DNA of 8,731 nt from a bacterium. GTDB taxonomy: Bacteria > Tectomicrobia > Entotheonellia > Entotheonellales > Entotheonellaceae. The position numbers and the translations under genes were made by a program. A model generated the notes under the pieces. It was given only the letters and a program-made list of their open reading frames with translations. It was not told where the DNA came from and made no database searches. Of this stretch, positions 1 through 6,711 are shown one piece after another; the stretch's first letter is position 1; every line of letters starts with the position of its first letter. The stretch is from NCBI GenBank assembly GCA_027294925.1, contig JAPULM010000590.1:1-8731 (forward strand), read 5' to 3'.

Positions 1-1
1 C

Positions 2-562
2 TGGCTGTGGATGTTCGACGCCACCTTTAGTGTGTTTAACTGGGTCATCAACTGGTTTTGGAAGCTGGATATCAGCATTTTTGACATCGCCATTAAAGAA
101 CCCTTCCGCGGCCGGGTACGCATCAACTGGTTGGGGAGCCCGGGGCTGGCGATGTTTTCCATTATCCTGGTCAACGTCTGGCGGGGTGTGCCGTTTTTTG
201 CGATTACCTTTCTCGCCGGGTTGCAAACCGTGCCACCGGATATGTATGATGCCGGCTCTATCGATGGGGCCAACGGCTGGCAACGCTTCTGGGGCATCAC
301 CCTGCCTATGATCAAGCCCATTGTGGTGGTAGTGGTGGTGTTTTCCATTGTAGTCACCTTTGCCGATTTCCAGCTGGTTTATGTGTTGACGCGGGGTGGT
401 CCCCACAACAGCACGCATCTTTTTGCCACACTGGCCTTCCAGTTGGCTATGCAGTCTGGGAATCTGGGTGAGGGGGCAGCCATCGCGCTGTTCATGCTGC
501 CCTTCCTGGCGGTGTTAATCCTTTGGCAGTTGTTGTATCTAAGAAAGGAGGAAAGCGCATAG
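2..562 (+). CDS. ABC transporter permease, MalF/UgpA type (5' truncated by the window)
   Basis: This is the C-terminal 186 residues of an inner-membrane permease subunit of a carbohydrate-type ABC importer; the reading frame is open to the left edge, so the true start is outside. The diagnostic feature is the cytoplasmic EAA loop at about residues 80-102 of the visible part (YDAGSIDGA, then F-x-x-I-x-LP), which docks onto the ATPase. Hydrophobic stretches flank it: one before (AMFSIILVNVW), one just after (a run of six valines, PIVVVVVVFSIVV) and one near the end (ALFMLPFLAVLILW), as expected for the last membrane segments of this family. The protein ends in the usual short charged tail (LRKEESA). 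The next gene starts 59 bases downstream in the same direction, so co-transcription is likely. MalF/UgpA-like rather than MalG-like is inferred from the GGPHNST segment after the EAA loop, common in that subfamily. The substrate is unknown. Confidence 0.93.
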   Translation, partial: WLWMFDATFSVFNWVINWFWKLDISIFDIAIKEPFRGRVRINWLGSPGLAMFSIILVNVWRGVPFFAITFLAGLQTVPPDMYDAGSIDGANGWQRFWGITLPMIKPIVVVVVVFSIVVTFADFQLVYVLTRGGPHNSTHLFATLAFQLAMQSGNLGEGAAIALFMLPFLAVLILWQLLYLRKEESA

Positions 563-609
563 GGGAACGGCGAGGGTGTGAGGTGAAAAGAAGTGGATGG
601 ACTATGCAA

Positions 610-615
610 AAGGAG
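610..615 (+). promoter_or_regulatory. Ribosome binding site deciding the binding-protein start
   Basis: AAGGAG lies 6 bases before the ATG at 622. It selects this start over the in-frame ATGs at 523 and 604, neither of which has a comparable site at the right distance. Starting at 622 also puts the twin-arginine motif about 17 residues from the N-terminus, normal for a Tat signal. Confidence 0.75.
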
Positions 616-621
616 AAACGT

Positions 622-1944
622 ATGGACAAGCACACGACAGCGAAAAACGTCGCGCTGCCGCAAGGCATGAGTCGGCGGGACTTTATTAAAACCACCGGTG
701 GACTGGCCGTGGCGGCTGGGACTGGTGTGGGCCTGCTTGGCCAGGCGCCGGCGTTTGCGCAGGCCCGTGAGCTGCACATTCTGGAATGGAGCAGCTTCAT
801 CAAACCGGCCGACGTCGAAACCGACCGCCAGGCGGCGGAGTTCGGCAAGCAAGAAGGCATCAAGGTCCGGGTCGAACACATCAACGCCAACGACCTGAAT
901 GCCCGCGCCACAGCGGCCGTGGAAAGTGGTTCCGGGCCGGATATCATCCGTCTGCTCAACAACCAGCCCCACCTGTATGCCAAAGGCCTGATCGACCATG
1001 GCGGCCTGATCCAAGAGTTGGGCGGTGAGCAGATCTGGCCAGCTCTGCGAGACGGCGTCAACGTAGATGGCGTCTACCGTGGGGTGCCGTATTTCTCTGG
1101 TGGGGGTGCCTATGTCTACCGCCGGGACCTGTTCGATGAAGCCGGGGTGGCAGCCCCCCAAACCTGGGACGACATGATGGAAGTCGGCACCAAAGTCAAG
1201 CAGCTGGGCTATCCCATCGGCCAGTCTCTGGGCCACTCCTTCGGCGATCCGCCGGGCTTCGCCTATACCTTCCTGTGGTCCTTCGGCGGCTCGCTAGTGG
1301 ATGAGAACAGCAAAGTGGCCATCAACAGCCAGGCCACCCGCAATGCCATCAAATTCTTGAAGGAATTCTGGGTCAAGGGCTGCGATGAAAGCGGTTTGGC
1401 CTGGGACGACAGCAGTAACAATCGGGCCTTTCTCGGCGAGACGCTGTCCTGCACCCTGAACGGGGCGAGCATTTACTTCGTGGCCAAGCGCAACTGGGTG
1501 AAGAAGAAAAATCCCTTTGTCTGGCGGCTACACCATTTCCTCAGCCCAGAAGGACCGGCGGGTCGCTTCCACACCTTCGGCGGGCAATCGAGCTGCATCA
1601 TGACGCACTCCAAGGTGCAGTCAGCAGCCAAGAATTATATCCGCTTTATTGGCAAGGACGAAAACTTTGAGAAGTTCTTCGTGATCAACAATGGCTACGT
1701 CAAGGGCGTCTTACCAAAGTGGCAGAAGCACGAAATGTGGTCGTATGATCCGGCCCTGACGCCGTACCGGGATCTGGCCACCTACGGGCGGCACATCGGT
1801 TACCCGGGGCCCTATGACCGGCGTGCCTCTGAGGTGTTTGCGAAATACATCGTCGTCGACCTCTTCGCCCGCGCTGTTAGGGGCGAATCTGCCGATAGCG
1901 TGATCAAATGGGCTGAAAGCGAATTGAACAACATCTATAGTTGA
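622..1944 (+). CDS. Tat-exported ABC solute-binding protein, family 1 (sugar/glycerol-phosphate type)
   Basis: A 440-residue periplasmic binding protein that captures a solute and delivers it to the two permeases encoded on either side. The N-terminus carries a twin-arginine export signal: SRRDFIK at residues 17-23, a weakly hydrophobic Ala/Gly-rich core to about residue 41, and an AFA/AQA cleavage region at about 44-48. Export in folded form is therefore likely. The mature part begins with a beta-strand segment (ELHILEW), contains SGPDIIRL near residue 95, which matches the SGxxPDV region of family 1 binding proteins, and has YRRDLFDEAG followed by PQTWDD, the hallmark hinge region of this family. 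Length is typical (about 400-450). Several Trp and Tyr residues fit sugar stacking, but the ligand cannot be named. The placement between two permease genes is less common than binding protein first. An inverted-repeat pair directly follows the stop codon. Confidence 0.93.
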   Translation: MDKHTTAKNVALPQGMSRRDFIKTTGGLAVAAGTGVGLLGQAPAFAQARELHILEWSSFIKPADVETDRQAAEFGKQEGIKVRVEHINANDLNARATAAVESGSGPDIIRLLNNQPHLYAKGLIDHGGLIQELGGEQIWPALRDGVNVDGVYRGVPYFSGGGAYVYRRDLFDEAGVAAPQTWDDMMEVGTKVKQLGYPIGQSLGHSFGDPPGFAYTFLWSFGGSLVDENSKVAINSQATRNAIKFLKEFWVKGCDESGLAWDDSSNNRAFLGETLSCTLNGASIYFVAKRNWVKKKNPFVWRLHHFLSPEGPAGRFHTFGGQSSCIMTHSKVQSAAKNYIRFIGKDENFEKFFVINNGYVKGVLPKWQKHEMWSYDPALTPYRDLATYGRHIGYPGPYDRRASEVFAKYIVVDLFARAVRGESADSVIKWAESELNNIYS

Positions 1945-1964
1945 GGCGCCATAGCTACGGCGCC
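1945..1964 (+). promoter_or_regulatory. Inverted repeat directly after the binding-protein stop codon
   Basis: GGCGCC at 1945-1950 and again at 1959-1964 form a 6-bp GC stem around an 8-base loop (ATAGCTAC). The whole 20 bases is almost a perfect palindrome, with one mismatched pair. It begins right after the TGA-containing end of the binding-protein gene, whose stop is the TAG/TTGA region ending at 1944. No run of T follows, so it is not a standard intrinsic terminator. A role in protecting the 3' end of the upstream message is inferred. Confidence 0.45.
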
Positions 1965-1976
1965 CGATCAGCATGG

Positions 1977-2005
1977 CAAGGCCGGCCTTGTGCGGAAGGT
2001 CGGCC
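1977..2005 (+). promoter_or_regulatory. Strong intercistronic stem-loop between binding protein and second permease
   Basis: GGCCGGCCTT at 1980-1989 pairs with AAGGTCGGCC at 1996-2005, giving a 10-bp stem with one G-U pair and a 6-base loop (GTGCGG). The left arm also lies inside a perfect 14-base palindrome (1977-1990), so an alternative fold exists. There is no T tract after it, arguing against full termination. In the E. coli malE-malF gap, comparable stem-loops stabilise the upstream message so that binding protein is made in excess over permease; the same role here is inference from position and structure. Confidence 0.5.
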
Positions 2006-2026
2006 CTCGGTGATGGGAAGTGATGC

Positions 2027-2875
2027 ATGGAAATTCGAGTCGGCGAGACCTACTTCAAGCGCTTAATCGTGTTTTATATTCCACTCTTCATGTTTCTCGT
2101 GGCCATGCTGTTTCCGTTCTACTGGATGCTCATTACCTCGCTCAAGCCGGACGCAGAATTGTACAATGTGCGCAGCGTGCCGTTTATCGTCAAGGAACCC
2201 ACGCTTGAGCACTGGGCCTATCTCTTCGAAGAGACCCTATTTGCACGCTGGGCCCTCAATACCTTCTGGATCGCCACCGCGACCACCATCTTGTCGCTGT
2301 TTTGCGGCGTGCTGGCGGCCTATTCACTATCTCGACTGAGATTTGTCGGCTCTACTACTATTGGCGTATCGATTTTCATCACCTATCTGGTGCCACCGAC
2401 GCTTCTGTTCATCCCGCTGGCCAACGTGATAGCCAAGCTGAAGCTGATCGATACCTCATGGTCCCTGATTCTGACCTATCCGACCATCCTGGTGCCGTTT
2501 TCCACCTGGCTGCTGATGGGGTATTTCAAAACCATCCCTAAAGAACTTGAGGAGTGCGCCCGCATCGATGGCGCCAGCCGGGTTCAGGCTATGCTGCACA
2601 TCGTTCTGCCTCTAGCCGCACCGGGTATCCTGTCGGCCGGAATTTTTTCCTTTACCCTATCCTGGAACGAGTTCCTCTATGCCCTGGTGTTTCTCTCGTC
2701 TCCCTTACAGAAGACCATTCCAGTAGGCGTGGTGAGCGAATTGATCAAGGGTGATGTCTTCTTCTGGGGCTCGCTTATGGCCGGTGCGCTGCTCGGCTCG
2801 GTGCCAGTGGCGGTGGTGTATTCCTTCTTTGTGGAATATTACGTGTCTGGTATCACCGGTGCGGTCAAGGGATAG
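2027..2875 (+). CDS. ABC transporter permease, MalG/UgpE type
   Basis: A complete 282-residue inner-membrane permease, the second half of the transmembrane channel for the importer. About six membrane segments are visible, the first at roughly residues 13-37 (FYIPLFMFLVAMLFPFYWML) followed by the family-typical SLKP. The EAA loop is at residues 174-196 (EECARIDGAS, then the conserved LP), contacting the ATPase. A late segment carries SWNEFLYAL, very characteristic of MalG/UgpE proteins. The length is normal for the family (270-300). The start at 2027 has only a weak purine-rich site (GGGAAG at 2015-2020), and strong stem-loops lie just upstream, so translation may be lower than for the binding protein. 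No ATPase gene follows; the next gene is unrelated and has its own promoter candidate, so the operon probably ends here. Confidence 0.94.
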   Translation: MEIRVGETYFKRLIVFYIPLFMFLVAMLFPFYWMLITSLKPDAELYNVRSVPFIVKEPTLEHWAYLFEETLFARWALNTFWIATATTILSLFCGVLAAYSLSRLRFVGSTTIGVSIFITYLVPPTLLFIPLANVIAKLKLIDTSWSLILTYPTILVPFSTWLLMGYFKTIPKELEECARIDGASRVQAMLHIVLPLAAPGILSAGIFSFTLSWNEFLYALVFLSSPLQKTIPVGVVSELIKGDVFFWGSLMAGALLGSVPVAVVYSFFVEYYVSGITGAVKG

Positions 2876-2881
2876 ATTCGG

Positions 2882-2910
2882 TCGAGAATGATTGTCGAAA
2901 ATTATATAAT
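2882..2910 (+). promoter_or_regulatory. Candidate sigma-70-type promoter for the lytic transglycosylase gene
   Basis: A perfect -10 hexamer, TATAAT, is at 2905-2910 with TCGAGA (4 of 6 matches to TTGACA) at 2882-2887, separated by 17 bases. The surrounding sequence is locally AT-rich compared with the coding DNA. It would start transcription near 2917, leaving about 150 bases of leader before the chosen start of the next gene. No strong terminator hairpin is visible between the permease stop and this site. Confidence 0.4.
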
Positions 2911-3068
2911 AAAGCCAAGACATACTCTGACTATTTGGGTTGCGTCGCGGGTAGCGTGGTGCTGTGTTTCATCCTGAGCTACCTATGCCAATATGATCGA
3001 GGACCGAACGATCACATTGTGTACGATGGGATAGCTTGGGACCTATTAATCTAAAGAGAGATACCACT

Positions 3069-4913
3069 GTGTTACTTCGCCATCTTATACTATTTCTGAT
3101 GCTAGCCGTTGCCATGATCGGCTGCGAGACGCTTCCCGAGCAGGCAGACGATTCCATGCTGCTGACGTCCAGGCAGGAGGATCGGAATGCCGTTAACCAA
3201 AGCGAAGATGATCTCCCTGACGCCAACCCGGTCGAAGCCGATCCAAATGGCGCCTCCCAGGGTGCGGAGACGAATCGGCGAGAGCCTCCAAGCGATCGCC
3301 AGGATCTAAAAGGTAAAGACGCACAAGCCCATGCGTCACGAGAGTTTGACGCCACCGATGGTCAGGCGGAGACGCTGTTGGATGAGGCACTCGCTTACTG
3401 CCAAGTGGCACAGGATTTATGGCAAAAAGGCGAACTGGAGAACGCCCTGGCGACCCTGGACAATGCCTATGGTCTTATTTTGCAGGTCGAGACATCCGAC
3501 CACACGAGGTTAATGCAGCAAAAAGAAGATCTCCGCTTTTTGATTTCCAAACGGATCCTCGAGATTTACGCGTCGCGTAAGGTGGCGATCGATGGCCATT
3601 ATAACGCTATCCCACTGGTACTGAATCGCCATGTCCAGGCCGAGCTTGACCGTTTTACCAAAGGCAGTGAAAAGCGGTTTTTTCTTGAAGCCTACAAGCG
3701 CTCCGGCAGCTATCGACCGTATATTCTGCAAGCCCTGCGAGAGGCCGGTCTGCCGGAGGAATTGTCATGGATGCCGTTGATTGAGAGTGGTTTTAAGGTG
3801 AGGGCGCTGTCCAGGGCCAGGGCCTTGGGACTCTGGCAGTTTATCCCTTCCACCGGTTATAAGTTTGGGCTCAAGCGAGACAAATATATCGACGAACGCC
3901 TCGATCCGATCAAATCGACTCAGGCCGCTATTGCTTATCTGAAGGCGCTGCATCATATTTTTGGCGATTGGACGACGGTTTTAGCCGCCTATAACTGTGG
4001 CGAGGGATGCGTGCTGCGTCGTATCCGCAGCCAAAACATCAACTATCTGGATAACTTTTGGGACCTCTATGAACGCCTTCCCAGAGAGACTGCCAGATAT
4101 GTACCGCGCTTTTTGGCGACCCTGCATATCGTCAGCGCCCCTGAAACATATGGGCTTGCAACAGTTGAGATGGCTCCGCCACTAACCTTTGAAACGCTGG
4201 AGATCAACCGGCAGGTGCATTTGAAAGACATGGCGGCTAAAACCGGAATCGCTCTCAAGACACTCCGGGCGCTCAATCCCGAGCTACGCTACGGCATGTT
4301 GCCCCGGGAGCCCTACGCCCTCAGGGTGCCGCTGGGCAAGAGTCAGATTTTGCTGGCCAAACTGGATGAGATTCCAATTGCTTCTCATCCTCGGCGCGAC
4401 TACGTCTGGCACCGGGTGCGGCGTGGCGACAGCATGTCCACCATCGCTCGGCGCTATCGGACCACAGTGGGCCGCATTATGCGGGCCAACAACCTGCGCC
4501 GTTCACATTATATCGTTGCCGGTAAAAAGTTAAGAATCCCACACAATGGCACCGTCATATCCCGGCGCCAACCGACCGCACGCCAGGGGTGTGCGGCAGG
4601 CAGTATCCATGTGGTCAAACGAGGTGATTCGCTCTGGACGTTGGCCAGGCACTGTGGGACCACCACCCGAAAAATTCAGGAGCTGAACCACCTGCGTACG
4701 ACAACGTTACGCATCGGCCTGCGCCTGAAAATACCCGGGCATCGCACCGAGCCCATCAACAGCAGCAAGTTGACCACTTACTATGTCAAACGCGGCGACA
4801 GCCCTTACACGATCGCGCAGCGTCACAACATGTCTCTTAAACAGTTGTTACGTCTTAATCAGCTGACCCTCAGAAGTACGATCTATCCCGGCCAAAAACT
4901 TGTCGTTGAATAA
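3069..4913 (+). CDS. mltD: Membrane-bound lytic murein transglycosylase, MltD-like lipoprotein with LysM repeats
   Basis: A 614-residue enzyme predicted to cleave peptidoglycan glycan strands, forming 1,6-anhydro-muramic acid ends, while anchored in the outer membrane. From the GTG at 3069 (after the purine-rich AAAGAGAG at 3053-3060) the protein starts with a hydrophobic signal ending in a lipobox, AMIGC, with the lipidated Cys at residue 19. An in-frame TTG at 3036 would add 11 residues and also keep the lipobox. Residues 20-95 are a hydrophilic linker; 100-140 look helical and TPR-like. The SLT domain spans about 222-320, with catalytic Glu239 in ESGF, then GLWQFIP (254-260) and AYNCGEG (307-313). 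LysM repeats for glycan binding are at about 446-491, 513-556 and 570-613, each starting with the V/RRGDS-type motif; a weaker LysM-like unit is at 384-421. MltD usually has fewer LysM units. The gene stands alone between unrelated genes. Confidence 0.93.
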   Translation: MLLRHLILFLMLAVAMIGCETLPEQADDSMLLTSRQEDRNAVNQSEDDLPDANPVEADPNGASQGAETNRREPPSDRQDLKGKDAQAHASREFDATDGQAETLLDEALAYCQVAQDLWQKGELENALATLDNAYGLILQVETSDHTRLMQQKEDLRFLISKRILEIYASRKVAIDGHYNAIPLVLNRHVQAELDRFTKGSEKRFFLEAYKRSGSYRPYILQALREAGLPEELSWMPLIESGFKVRALSRARALGLWQFIPSTGYKFGLKRDKYIDERLDPIKSTQAAIAYLKALHHIFGDWTTVLAAYNCGEGCVLRRIRSQNINYLDNFWDLYERLPRETARYVPRFLATLHIVSAPETYGLATVEMAPPLTFETLEINRQVHLKDMAAKTGIALKTLRALNPELRYGMLPREPYALRVPLGKSQILLAKLDEIPIASHPRRDYVWHRVRRGDSMSTIARRYRTTVGRIMRANNLRRSHYIVAGKKLRIPHNGTVISRRQPTARQGCAAGSIHVVKRGDSLWTLARHCGTTTRKIQELNHLRTTTLRIGLRLKIPGHRTEPINSSKLTTYYVKRGDSPYTIAQRHNMSLKQLLRLNQLTLRSTIYPGQKLVVE

Positions 4914-5233
4914 ATTCCTTAAACGCTGTGATTGGGTTGTCCGGCGATACAGGAAGGCACGAGCTGACCGTTAGCAACATAGGGGTTCACATGCTTACCG
5001 TGCCCGCTGCTCAGCCATGCTTAAAGGCAAGATATGTACCTAAATGCGGGCTATTGATAAGTGGTAGGTTGGCTAACCATAACTGACGACTCATGCACGG
5101 AGTTGTGGGCAAGCAGCACAGTTTACTAGGCAGCCACTTCAGTGTAACGTCGCATTATATCCCGCCCTGTTTCGCCTATTCGAAGCCTAAACAACCGCTA
5201 GAATTTGGCCAAACAGAATTTAATGAGAAATGA
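4914..5233 (+). other. Intergenic gap with no convincing gene
   Basis: About 320 bases between the transglycosylase stop and the next promoter candidate. No ORF with recognisable protein features, no tRNA-like T-loop and no clear terminator were seen. An 8-base direct repeat CATGCTTA occurs at 4990-4997 and 5016-5023. A 31-codon frame from ATG 4991 to TGA 5086 has AGGGG 5 bases upstream but no codon-position bias or recognisable sequence, so it is not called as a gene. Confidence 0.5.
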
Positions 5234-5242
5234 TGATACAAT
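5234..5242 (+). promoter_or_regulatory. Candidate extended -10 promoter for the VOC gene
   Basis: TGA followed by TACAAT (5237-5242) matches the extended -10 pattern TGnTATAAT with one mismatch in the hexamer. No good -35 hexamer is found at 16-18 bases upstream, which extended -10 promoters tolerate. It would give a leader of about 40 bases before the ATG at 5289, a sensible distance for a single-gene unit. Confidence 0.3.
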
Positions 5243-5273
5243 CTTAGGCAGGATGTCACGTCTATGCTTGCAA

Positions 5274-5282
5274 GAGGGAGGG
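5274..5282 (+). promoter_or_regulatory. Ribosome binding site deciding the VOC gene start
   Basis: GAGGGAGGG ends 6 bases before the ATG at 5289. It supports this start over the in-frame TTG at 5205, which would add 28 residues with no family-like sequence and would place the -10 candidate inside the coding region. Confidence 0.7.
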
Positions 5283-5288
5283 CCCATC

Positions 5289-5903
5289 ATGGCCGGAACG
5301 CAGCGTACGAACCCCGAGTTTGAACTCCGTGGCTTTAATCACCTTGCCCTGGTGTGCCGAGACATGCAAGAAACGGTGGATTTCTACACCGAGGTGCTGG
5401 GGATGAAGCTGGTCAAAACGTTGGAGTACGACGACGGTGGTCAACACTTTTTCTTTGATATGGGCAATGGTCGAGACGGCATTGCCTTTTTCTGGTTCCC
5501 CAATGCGCCGGAAGGCGTGCCCGGTATTTCGCGCCACATAGGGTACGACGACGAGATGCAACGGACGGGGCGCATGGTGATGGCACAGGGCACGATGCAC
5601 CATCTGGCCTTTGACGTGGCACCGGAGAAGATGGACGCGTATTTGGTCAAGCTACGCGACAAGGGCATCAAGGTCACCGATATCACAAATCATGCCAGCT
5701 CCCTAAGTGGCGGTCACAAGGCGAATTGGGTTTCCGACACAGACAACGGCGACGTGTTCGTACGCTCGCTATACTTCAAAGACCCCAACGGGATCGTACT
5801 GGAGTTTGCTGCCTGGACGACGGCATTCGGCGCATCCGACGTGGTCCACACACCCAAGACGGCTGCTGATCTGGCCAGCGCGACTGAGCCCGTCACCATC
5901 TAG
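5289..5903 (+). CDS. VOC-superfamily (glyoxalase/extradiol dioxygenase-fold) protein
   Basis: A 204-residue probable metalloenzyme of the vicinal oxygen chelate fold, which includes glyoxalases, ring-cleaving dioxygenases, epimerases and fosfomycin-type resistance proteins. Two beta-alpha-beta-beta-beta modules are visible. The first starts at about residue 15 ([10 protein letters not shown], then [13 protein letters not shown]) and the second at about 102 (MHHLAFDV, then LRDKGIKVT). The C-terminal DPNGIVLEF (165-173) is the classic end of the fold. Likely metal ligands by position are His18, His104 or His105, and Glu172; the fourth position is uncertain. There are about 55 residues between the first module's FFFDMGNG strand and the second module's start, with a charged stretch ([11 protein letters not shown]) that may shape the active-site entrance. 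The gene is alone, with its own promoter candidate and an excellent ribosome site. The substrate cannot be inferred: neighbours are an unrelated wall enzyme and a pseudogene region. Cytosolic, no signal peptide. Confidence 0.88.
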   Translation: MAGTQRTNPEFELRGFNHLALVCRDMQETVDFYTEVLGMKLVKTLEYDDGGQHFFFDMGNGRDGIAFFWFPNAPEGVPGISRHIGYDDEMQRTGRMVMAQGTMHHLAFDVAPEKMDAYLVKLRDKGIKVTDITNHASSLSGGHKANWVSDTDNGDVFVRSLYFKDPNGIVLEFAAWTTAFGASDVVHTPKTAADLASATEPVTI

Positions 5904-5950
5904 CCTACTGGCGGCATGTGCTTGGACGGTTCAGGGCTATCCCGCAATGC

Positions 5951-5971
5951 ACTGTCGGCTATCGTGACAGT
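5951..5971 (+). repeat. Short inverted repeat downstream of the VOC gene
   Basis: ACTGTC at 5951-5956 pairs with GACAGT at 5966-5971 around a 9-base loop, 47 bases after the VOC stop codon. No T run follows, so termination is doubtful. It sits at the edge of the cyclase remnant described next. Confidence 0.3.
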
Positions 5972-6160
5972 ATGTCGCTCTTGGTTGGGCGTTGCGCGGG
6001 AAGATTGCAGCGAAACTCGGAGATACCGACACGGCAGGAGCAGAACTTCAACGAGCCTTTACCCTCGCTGAACAGTTGCAGAGTCCCTCGCTCATCTACC
6101 CAATTGCCTATGATCTCGGGCAGTGGAACGAAAACACCGGGAAGGAAGGGGAGGCGGCAG
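5968..6160 (+). pseudogene. C-terminal TPR tail of an adenylate cyclase/ATPase-type regulator (remnant)
   Basis: A frame open from 5968 (after a TGA at 5965) encodes about 64 residues that read as a helical TPR-like repeat: [14 protein letters not shown], then [14 protein letters not shown], then [20 protein letters not shown]. From memory this resembles the C-terminal repeat region of large multidomain proteins that combine a class III cyclase domain, an AAA-type ATPase and TPRs, common in soil and symbiont bacteria; this assignment needs a search. There is no sensible start codon or upstream domain, so only the tail remains. It merges at 6151-6160 with the cyclase head in another frame. Not expected to make a functional protein. 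Confidence 0.55.
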
Positions 6161-6400
6161 CTCACGGTTATGTTCTGCGACCTGGCTGACTCGACCAAAC
6201 TTTCCGGTCAACTCGACCCTGAAGACCTACGCGATGTCATTCGCGCTTTCCAGTCCACCAACGCCGACGTGATCGAACGCTATGATGGCTATATCGCCCA
6301 GCACCTTGGTGATGGCCTCATGGTGTACTTTGGCTGGCCGCAGGCGCATGAGGATGACGATGCGCACGAAAACGGGGTGGAAATCGTGCTGGACTACCGA
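6152..6400 (+). pseudogene. N-terminal half of a class III adenylate/guanylate cyclase domain (truncated remnant)
   Basis: In a frame shifted relative to the TPR tail, the sequence reads [19 protein letters not shown], then [14 protein letters not shown], then [22 protein letters not shown] and PQAHEDDDA. This matches the start of class III nucleotide cyclase catalytic domains. The two metal-binding aspartates are present, in FCDL (codon 6179-6181) and LGDG (codon 6311-6313). After about 6361 family similarity fades, and the second half of the domain, with the transition-state Asn/Arg region, the ATPase and the TPRs, is missing. The frame stays open to a TGA at 6587-6589 but the later residues look random. 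No start codon with a ribosome site precedes the domain. A fragment of a once much larger gene, almost certainly inactive. Confidence 0.75.
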
Positions 6401-6558
6401 TTGGAAGCCACCGTCATCGACGAGCTGGTGTGCCGGAAAATGCTGCTCGAAGGGCGGACGCTGGCAGGTGGCCCTGGAGAGGTGCAAGGGGGTTCTCAGG
6501 GGTTGCATGCCCCTGGTGCTAGTGCTAAAGTGCTTGAATTTCCAGCAACACATATTGA
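6401..6558 (+). other. Degenerate sequence between two gene remnants
   Basis: No recognisable protein on either strand. A hairpin is possible with CAGGGG at 6497-6502 and CCCCTG at 6510-6515 (7-base loop), extendable by a wobble pair at each end. Three GTGCT copies follow at about 6516-6538. There is no T tract after the hairpin. At least one rearrangement junction must fall here, between the cyclase remnant and the orphan tail downstream. Confidence 0.4.
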
Positions 6559-6687
6559 AGGTCTCGCTGTATCTTCGAGAATTCGCTGACCTTCGAGGAC
6601 GGCGCCATGAAACTCAGTGCCGGTTACCGGCCGCGGCTCGACAGGGAGGCGGTCGAAAGCATGACCGTCAAAAAAATCGAGTTCTAA
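6559..6687 (+). pseudogene. Orphan C-terminal tail of an unidentified gene
   Basis: A frame open from 6559 (after a TGA at 6556) to the TAA at 6685-6687 reads [18 protein letters not shown] and then RPRLDREAVESMTVKKIEF. Third codon positions are strongly GC, as in the downstream carboxylase, and the stop lies 24 bases before that gene's start, with the ribosome site in between, exactly as for the last codons of an upstream operon gene. An internal ATG at 6607 would give a 26-residue peptide but has no good ribosome site. I do not recognise the family. Most likely it is the 3' end of a gene whose body was lost by the rearrangement that left the cyclase remnant. Confidence 0.4.
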
Positions 6688-6711
6688 ACACCAACCGCAA
6701 GGAATCGACAA

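Noticed and set aside
523..621. Upstream extension of the binding protein to the ATG at 523
   Set aside because: It would overlap the permease end, lacks a good ribosome site and would put an extra 33 charged residues before the Tat motif; the AAGGAG before 622 is much better.
379..1236. Long open frame on the minus strand (285 codons)
   Set aside because: It lies opposite the permease and binding-protein genes, both with clear family motifs, and its translation shows no recognisable domain. It is a by-product of GC-rich codon use.
1945..2005. Intrinsic terminator after the binding-protein gene
   Set aside because: The hairpins are strong but no T run follows either one, and a permease needed by the same importer lies directly downstream.
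4991..5086. Possible 31-residue small protein with AGGGG upstream
   Set aside because: No codon-position bias, no hydrophobic or conserved pattern, and an ORF this short is expected by chance in a gap of this size.
6497..6515. Terminator-like hairpin in the pseudogene region
   Set aside because: The CAGGGG/CCCCTG stem is short and followed by mixed sequence rather than T residues; no active gene ends just before it.
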